From Steroidobacteraceae bacterium (lineage in GTDB: Bacteria; Pseudomonadota; Gammaproteobacteria; Steroidobacterales; Steroidobacteraceae): a stretch of 10,577 nucleotides of DNA. Positions 7,093 through 10,577 of this stretch are shown piece by piece. Under the pieces are notes generated by a model that was given only the letters and a program-made list of their open reading frames with translations, ran no database searches and was not told where the DNA came from. The translations under genes were made by a program, and so were the position numbers. The stretch lies in NCBI GenBank assembly GCA_021325695.1, contig JAJTCR010000014.1, positions 1 through 10,577 on the forward strand. The letters run 5' to 3'. Numbering within the stretch: the stretch's first letter is position 1; every line of letters starts with the position of its first letter.

Positions 7093-8499
7093 ATGCGGCG
7101 GGCCGAGGTCGCCATCCCGGCGGGCCCGCCGGAAGACACCGATTTCGTCGACGCCCGCGTCTCGCCGACCGGCAGCCTCGAGAACCTCTCGCAGCACGAA
7201 GTCGACCGCCTGCTCGACTCGTCGCGCGGCGGCCTGTACCAGCTCTACCGACGGTGCTCGCTCGCCGTGCTCAACAGCGGCGGCGAAACCGATGACGCTC
7301 GCGCGATCTTCGACCGCTATGCCGACTTCGACATCGGCATCATGCGGCAGGCCTGGGGCGTCAAGCTGGAGCTGCACAATGCGCCGGCCTCCGCCTTCGT
7401 CGACGGCCGCATGATTCGCGGCATCCAGGAACACCTGTTCGCGGTGTTGCGCGACATCCTCTACATCCACGGCGAAGTCTACGAGCACGGCAGCCTGGAG
7501 CTGCGCGAACCGCAGGGCATCACCAACGCGGTCTACCGCATCCTCCGCAACGCCGGGCTGCTGCTGCCGCGCGTGCGGCCGGACATCGTCGTCTGCTGGG
7601 GCGGACACTCGATCAACCGCGAGGAGTACGAGTACACCAAGACGGTCGGCTACGAGATGGGGCTGCGCGGGCTCAACGTCTGCACCGGATGTGGACCCGG
7701 GGCGATGAAGGGCCCGATGAAGGGCGCGGCGATCGGTCACGCCAAGCAGCGCATCCACGCCGGGCGCTACATCGGCCTGACCGAGCCCGGCATCGTCGCG
7801 GCCGAACCGCCGAACGCGATCGTGAACCAGCTCGCGATCCTGCCCGACATCGAAAAGCGCCTCGAGGGCTTCGTGCGACTGGGCCACGGCATCGTCGTGT
7901 TCCCCGGCGGCGCGGGCACGGCGGAGGAAATCCTCTACCTCGTCGGCATCCTGCTCGATCCGCAGAACGAGCCGCAGCCGTATCCGGTCGTGTTCACCGG
8001 ACCGCGCGGCAGCGAGGAATACTTCCAGCAGATCGATGCGTTCCTGGTCGGGACGCTCGGCGAACGTGCGCGCGAGTGCTACCGGATCATCGTCGACGAC
8101 CCGGCCGAAGTCGCGCGCGAGATGCTGCGGGGCATGCACGCGGTGCGCGAGTTCCGGCGACGCGAAAGCGACGCCTACAACTACAACTGGCTGCTGCGGA
8201 TCCCGCACGAGCTGCAGACGCCGTTCGAGCCGACCCACGAAACCATGGCGTCGCTGAACCTGCGGCGCGACGCGCCCGCGCACGAGCTCGCGGCGGAGCT
8301 GCGGCGTGCGTTCTCGGGGATCGTCGCCGGGAACGTCAAGGAGTCGGGGCTCAAGCTGATCGACAAGCACGGCCCGTTCGAACTGCACGGCGACGCCGAG
8401 CTGCTGAAGCCGCTCGACGCGCTGCTCGCGTCGTTCGTGCGGCAGCGCCGCATGAAGCTGTCCGGCGAGTACAAGCCCTGTTATCGCATCGTGGCGTGA
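7093..8499 (+). CDS. ppnN: Pyrimidine/purine nucleotide 5'-monophosphate nucleosidase PpnN (LOG family)
   Basis: The 468-residue product is recognisably like E. coli PpnN (YgdH, 454 residues) over its whole length. Shared stretches include LYQLYRRCSLAVLNSG, GVKLELHNAP, FAVLRDILYIHG, CWGGHSI (168-174), CTGCGPGAM (197-205), PMKGAAIGHA, the LOG nucleotide motif PGGAGTAEE (271-279) and RRAFSGIVAGNVKE. The enzyme splits nucleoside monophosphates into base and ribose 5-phosphate in the cytoplasm; the E. coli enzyme is bound and controlled by (p)ppGpp. The N-terminus is about 18 residues longer than in E. coli, and no other in-frame start lies before the conserved SPTGSLENLSQ. The ATG is two bases after the transpeptidase stop, with only a weak AGG upstream, so translational coupling is likely. 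I see no promoter between the two genes. Confidence 0.96.
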   Translation: MRRAEVAIPAGPPEDTDFVDARVSPTGSLENLSQHEVDRLLDSSRGGLYQLYRRCSLAVLNSGGETDDARAIFDRYADFDIGIMRQAWGVKLELHNAPASAFVDGRMIRGIQEHLFAVLRDILYIHGEVYEHGSLELREPQGITNAVYRILRNAGLLLPRVRPDIVVCWGGHSINREEYEYTKTVGYEMGLRGLNVCTGCGPGAMKGPMKGAAIGHAKQRIHAGRYIGLTEPGIVAAEPPNAIVNQLAILPDIEKRLEGFVRLGHGIVVFPGGAGTAEEILYLVGILLDPQNEPQPYPVVFTGPRGSEEYFQQIDAFLVGTLGERARECYRIIVDDPAEVAREMLRGMHAVREFRRRESDAYNYNWLLRIPHELQTPFEPTHETMASLNLRRDAPAHELAAELRRAFSGIVAGNVKESGLKLIDKHGPFELHGDAELLKPLDALLASFVRQRRMKLSGEYKPCYRIVA

Positions 8500-8645
8500 A
8501 TGCCTGGGGCGGGTTTGCCGGATCGGACCTTGAGCGGCGCAAACACGGGAAAGCCGCAATGGCGAGGCCAACTGTGACGCAGTACCGGACGCTTGCCGGC
8601 CGGGCGCGTAGCTTGGCGCGTGCCATGGCAGATCGAAGAACCGTC

Positions 8646-9023
8646 ATGAACCAGGGCAAGCTCCCGCCGCTTGCCGGCACGGCGCGCGCGGTGGACGAAC
8701 GCGCCGTTCCCGCGCCGGGTGTCGCGCCGGTCCCACCGGTAGCGACGTCGTCGGCCACGCCGGCGCCGCCGCGACCGGTTTCCGCGCAGGATGCGAATGC
8801 ACGCCGCTCCCCGTCCAAGTTCGGCGCGGCCGCCGACGGCTGGGACGCTTACAACTCGTGGCTCGGCCGTGTCCGCCAGCCCACGCCGCCCTCCCGGCAG
8901 GCCGTCATCGCGAAGGCGCTGTACAGCGTCTCGAGCTACAAGACCTGGGCCGACAAGGCCCGCGGCGCCTTCGACCCGGGGGCTCCGGGCGGCAACGCCA
9001 CCCCCAACGGCAAGGTCAAGTAG
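8646..9023 (+). CDS. Small hypothetical protein with Pro/Ala-rich N-terminus and Trp/Tyr-containing C-terminal domain
   Basis: The preferred start gives 125 residues. The first 50 are low-complexity Pro/Ala/Val/Thr without a signal peptide. A compact, conserved-looking segment at about 64-110 reads DGWDAYNSWLGRVRQPTP, then SRQAVIAKALYSVSSYKTWA and DKARGAFDP. The tail is Gly/Pro/Asn-rich and ends in Lys. I do not recognise a named family. Other in-frame ATGs are at 8559 (GGGA eight bases upstream, 154 residues) and 8625. Codons before 8646 use A/T at the third position more often than those after it, and a GAAGAA element lies at 8635-8640, so I prefer 8646. No membrane segment is seen. It lies 146 bp after ppnN on the same strand and may have its own promoter, which I could not identify. 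The gene is likely real, but its function is unknown. Confidence 0.65.
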   Translation: MNQGKLPPLAGTARAVDERAVPAPGVAPVPPVATSSATPAPPRPVSAQDANARRSPSKFGAAADGWDAYNSWLGRVRQPTPPSRQAVIAKALYSVSSYKTWADKARGAFDPGAPGGNATPNGKVK

Positions 9024-9026
9024 GCG

Positions 9027-9039
9027 CGACACGGTGTCG
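9027..9039 (+). terminator. Possible short hairpin after the small hypothetical gene
   Basis: CGACAC and GTGTCG form a palindrome around one G, starting three bases after the TAG at 9021-9023. As RNA it would fold as a 4-bp stem with a 5-base loop, flanked by GGC and GGCC. There is no T tract, so termination here is a weak guess. Confidence 0.25.
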
Positions 9040-9079
9040 GGGCCCAGCATCGAGGTACGTCGGCGCAACGTCCGTCGGT

Positions 9080-9108
9080 GTGCCACATGCGACGATTTGG
9101 CATAGAGT
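9080..9108 (+). promoter_or_regulatory. Possible sigma-70 promoter of the 54-residue membrane protein gene
   Basis: GTGCCA at 9080-9085 (4/6 match to TTGACA) and TAGAGT at 9103-9108 (4/6 match to TATAAT) are 17 bases apart and sit in the most AT-rich part of the gap. Transcription would start near 9115, leaving a leader of about 15 bases before the ATG at 9130. Confidence 0.4.
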
Positions 9109-9129
9109 TCGACTCCCGTCCGGACAACG

Positions 9130-9294
9130 ATGGAACGCTTCCTCAAGTGGCTCGACGACTGCGACGACCTCATGGTCGTGTTCCGCGTGCAGGCGCCTGC
9201 ACTCATCGTCACGGCGGTGCTCGCCGCGGCCTTTCTCGCTGGCGTGGGCGCATTTCTACTGCTGGGCGCGCCCGACCTGCACGCCGCACCGTAG
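9130..9294 (+). CDS. 54-residue single-pass membrane protein, unknown function
   Basis: The frame runs ATG 9130 to TAG 9292-9294. The N-terminal part is MERFLKWLDDCDDLMVVFRV, amphipathic with a cluster of four Asp at 9-13. A single membrane helix follows at about 24-46 (PALIVTAVLAAAFLAGVGAF then LLLG), with a short tail APDLHAAP. Charge distribution is ambiguous for topology; Lys6, Arg3 and Arg19 favour an inside N-terminus. Third positions are mostly G/C like the neighbours. No strong Shine-Dalgarno sequence is present (CGGA at 9121-9124). The gene has a candidate promoter upstream and a GC-rich hairpin downstream, so it looks like its own transcription unit between two unrelated genes. I do not recognise a family. 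The KWLDD-CDDL-RVQAP pattern gives the impression of a conserved small protein, but that needs homologues. Confidence 0.65.
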   Translation: MERFLKWLDDCDDLMVVFRVQAPALIVTAVLAAAFLAGVGAFLLLGAPDLHAAP

Positions 9295-9314
9295 CCGCGC
9301 ACGGTCGAGTCGCC

Positions 9315-9337
9315 GGGGTCGCCGCGTGGGCAACCCC
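9315..9337 (+). terminator. GC-rich hairpin between the small membrane protein gene and msrB
   Basis: GGGGT at 9315-9319 pairs with ACCCC at 9333-9337, then a C/A mismatch, then GCC at 9321-9323 pairs with GGC at 9329-9331 around a GCGTG loop. It lies 20 bases after the stop at 9294 and 33 bases before msrB. No T tract follows, so it may be a weak terminator or a leader structure of msrB. Confidence 0.35.
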
Positions 9338-9370
9338 CGCGCTTCGGTGTTCGCCTGCGAGGCTGCAGTC

Positions 9371-9838
9371 ATGACGTCGGAACTCGATGACGACGACGGC
9401 AGGAAAGTCGCCTCGAAGCGCGAGCCGGCTGCGGCTGGCGGCGAAACCGGTCTCCGCGCACGTCTCACCGACGAGCAGTACCGCATCACGCAGCAGAAGG
9501 GTACCGAGCCGCCGTTCACGGGCCGCTACCTCCACAACAAGGAGTCGGGCGTGTACGCCTGCGTCGTCTGCGGCGCGGAGCTGTTCGCTTCCGACGCCAA
9601 ATACGATTCGGGTTCTGGCTGGCCCTCGTTCTGGCTGCCGCTGGCCGGTGACCGCGTTGCGACGCACCGTGACGCAAGCCACGGCATGGTGCGCACCGAG
9701 GTCACCTGCGCGAACTGTGGTGCCCACCTCGGCCACGTCTTCGACGACGGCCCGCAGCCGACAGGGCTGCGCTACTGTGTGAATTCGGCGTCGCTCGACT
9801 TTCACCAGCAGCCGCACAAGCCGCCCGAGGAGAAGTGA
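9371..9838 (+). CDS. msrB: Peptide-methionine (R)-S-oxide reductase MsrB
   Basis: The 155-residue protein carries the complete MsrB signature. It has LTDEQYRITQQKGTEPPFTG near 32-51, DSGSGWPSF at 79-87, VTCANCGAHLGHVFDDGP near 111-128, and the catalytic RYCVNSASLDF with Cys136. Two CxxC pairs (C64/C67 and C113/C116) form the expected zinc site. It reduces methionine-R-sulfoxide in proteins, with thioredoxin as the usual reductant. No signal peptide is present, so it acts in the cytoplasm. The first 30 residues are an acidic and Lys/Arg-rich extension typical of variable MsrB N-termini. The start at 9371 is supported by GAGG at 9359-9362, eight bases upstream; the frame stays open further upstream without family character. 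The FKBP gene starts four bases after the stop, so the two are probably one operon. Confidence 0.96.
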   Translation: MTSELDDDDGRKVASKREPAAAGGETGLRARLTDEQYRITQQKGTEPPFTGRYLHNKESGVYACVVCGAELFASDAKYDSGSGWPSFWLPLAGDRVATHRDASHGMVRTEVTCANCGAHLGHVFDDGPQPTGLRYCVNSASLDFHQQPHKPPEEK

Positions 9839-9842
9839 TCGA

Positions 9843-10316
9843 ATGAACGTCGTCCGGTCGCTCGCCGGCGCAGTGGCCGCCGCCGCCGTGCTTGCACTCA
9901 CCGGGGGCTGCGCGCCTCCTCGTGCCACGCAGGCCACGACGGCGGAAAACCAGGTGTCCGAGCTGCAGCTGCAGGATCTCGTCGTCGGGCAGGGCGCCGA
10001 GGCGACGCCCGGCTCGAGCGTTACGGTGCATTACAGCGGCTGGCTGTACGACCATGGCGCTACGGATCACAAGGGCAAGCCGTTCGACAGCTCGCGCGAG
10101 GGTGGGCAGCCGTTCAGTTTCGCCCTGGGAGCGCGCCAGGTGATCGCCGGGTGGGACCAGGGCGTGGCGGGCATGCGCGTCGGCGGCCAACGCCGGCTCG
10201 TGATCCCAGCCGCGCTGGCGTACGGCGACCAGGGTGCGGGTGGCGTGATACCGCCCATGGCGACGCTCGTGTTCGACGTCGAGCTGCTCGACGTACGACC
10301 GGCCCCGGGGCGCTGA
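9843..10316 (+). CDS. FKBP-type peptidyl-prolyl cis-trans isomerase, probable lipoprotein
   Basis: The 157-residue product starts with a signal sequence (VRSLAGAVAAAAVLALTGGC) whose Cys23 resembles a lipoprotein attachment site, although Thr at -3 is not the usual Leu/Val/Ile. A short linker leads to one FKBP domain (about 42-152). Residues matching the FKBP12 active site are present: Y64, F81/D82, F93, V100/I101, W104, Y127, I136 and F144. It should therefore be a competent prolyl isomerase, probably in the periplasm or anchored to a membrane, helping to fold exported proteins. A small insertion before KPFDSS (about 70-79) lengthens one loop compared with human FKBP12. An AGGAG sequence at 9828-9832, inside the end of msrB, precedes the ATG by ten bases. 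It ends 21 bp from the convergent PEBP gene. Confidence 0.93.
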   Translation: MNVVRSLAGAVAAAAVLALTGGCAPPRATQATTAENQVSELQLQDLVVGQGAEATPGSSVTVHYSGWLYDHGATDHKGKPFDSSREGGQPFSFALGARQVIAGWDQGVAGMRVGGQRRLVIPAALAYGDQGAGGVIPPMATLVFDVELLDVRPAPGR

Positions 10317-10328
10317 ACGCGAAGCGCC
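10309..10328. terminator. Possible short hairpin between convergent FKBP and PEBP genes
   Basis: GGCGCT at 10309-10314 and AGCGCC at 10323-10328 form a 6-bp stem with an 8-base loop and overlap the FKBP stop codon. There is no T tract on either side. With only 21 bp between the convergent stops it is the only terminator candidate, but a weak one. Confidence 0.25.
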
Positions 10329-10337
10329 GCGTGGAGC

Positions 10338-10577
10338 TCACTTGACCGAGGGGTTGAGCGCGTAGGTGCCGGTCAGGCGCGCCTCGGCCAGCACGTGCCG
10401 GGCGATCGCCTTCTTGACCTGGGGGCCGGTGATTTCTCCTTCGATCGGCAGGCGCGCCAGGTCAGTCGCGTACAACACGAAATGATAGTGATGCAGCAGC
10501 GCATCGTTCCAGGGCGGACACGGACCGTCGTAGCCGAAATACTTGCCGTCCATGTCGGGGTCGCCGGCGAACCACTG
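10338..10577 (-). CDS. YbhB/YbcL-type PEBP (Raf kinase inhibitor-like) protein, C-terminal part
   Basis: On the minus strand the frame is open from the window edge (10577) to TGA at 10340-10338, giving 79 residues. An internal Met at 10553 is not the start, because the nine codons before it continue the family sequence (QWFAGDPDM). The visible part includes YFGYDGPCPPWND, HHYHFVLYATDL, LPIEGEITGPQVKKAIARHV and the ending LTGTYALNP. These are the ligand-pocket and C-terminal motifs of bacterial phosphatidylethanolamine-binding-like proteins. The cellular role of these bacterial proteins is poorly known. The N-terminal half, including any signal peptide that would tell whether it is periplasmic, lies outside the window. 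It is convergent with the FKBP gene. Confidence 0.9.
   Translation of the reverse strand, partial: QWFAGDPDMDGKYFGYDGPCPPWNDALLHHYHFVLYATDLARLPIEGEITGPQVKKAIARHVLAEARLTGTYALNPSVK

Noticed and set aside
6982..8571. A 529-codon minus-strand open frame opposite ppnN
   Set aside because: Antisense shadow; its composition mirrors the reversed codons of ppnN.

Overview
This window is about 10.6 kb of GC-rich bacterial chromosome with dense genes, short intergenic gaps and strong G/C bias at third codon positions. The gene families (PpnN of the E. coli type, YkuD L,D-transpeptidase, RND pump with its adaptor, lipoprotein FKBP, MsrB, YbhB-like PEBP) point to a high-GC proteobacterium, most likely a gammaproteobacterium related to Xanthomonadales, Nevskiales or Steroidobacter-type lineages. 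That placement is inference from protein resemblance. I see no mobile element, CRISPR array, RNA gene or phage gene, and the composition looks even from end to end.

Layout. (1) 3-254, plus: the C-terminal end of an Asp/Arg/Gly-rich protein with two copies of a WFGD-x-x-GH-x-E-x-x-RRGW unit. A strong hairpin (292-318) separates it from the convergent next gene. (2) 358-1692, minus: a DUF21/CBS/CorC-HlyC membrane protein. (3) 1693-2007: a 315-bp divergent gap with no convincing gene, holding an inverted repeat close to the corC-like start. (4) 2008-5100 and 5115-6299, plus: an RND permease followed by its periplasmic adaptor, a two-gene export operon without an outer-membrane factor in view. 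(5) 6347-7090 and 7093-8499, plus: a secreted L,D-transpeptidase with its own TATACT box almost touching the start codon, then ppnN two bases downstream. (6) 8646-9023 and 9130-9294, plus: two small unrecognised genes, a Pro/Ala-rich protein with a conserved-looking Trp/Tyr-rich tail and a 54-residue single-pass membrane protein. (7) 9371-9838 and 9843-10316, plus: msrB and a lipoprotein FKBP prolyl isomerase, closely linked. (8) 10338-10577, minus: the C-terminal part of a YbhB/YbcL-type PEBP protein, running off the window edge and convergent with the FKBP gene.

How they fit together. Much of the content concerns the envelope and stress: efflux, peptidoglycan cross-linking or lipoprotein attachment, periplasmic folding, repair of oxidised methionine, and nucleotide turnover by PpnN, which in E. 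coli is controlled by (p)ppGpp. These are mostly separate small operons. Nothing in the window amounts to a clear undescribed multi-gene system. The best leads are the two small unknown genes, the WFGD-repeat protein, the altered proton-relay residues of the RND pump, the hexanucleotide repeat inside a membrane helix of the CorC-like protein, and the possible leaderless start of the transpeptidase gene.
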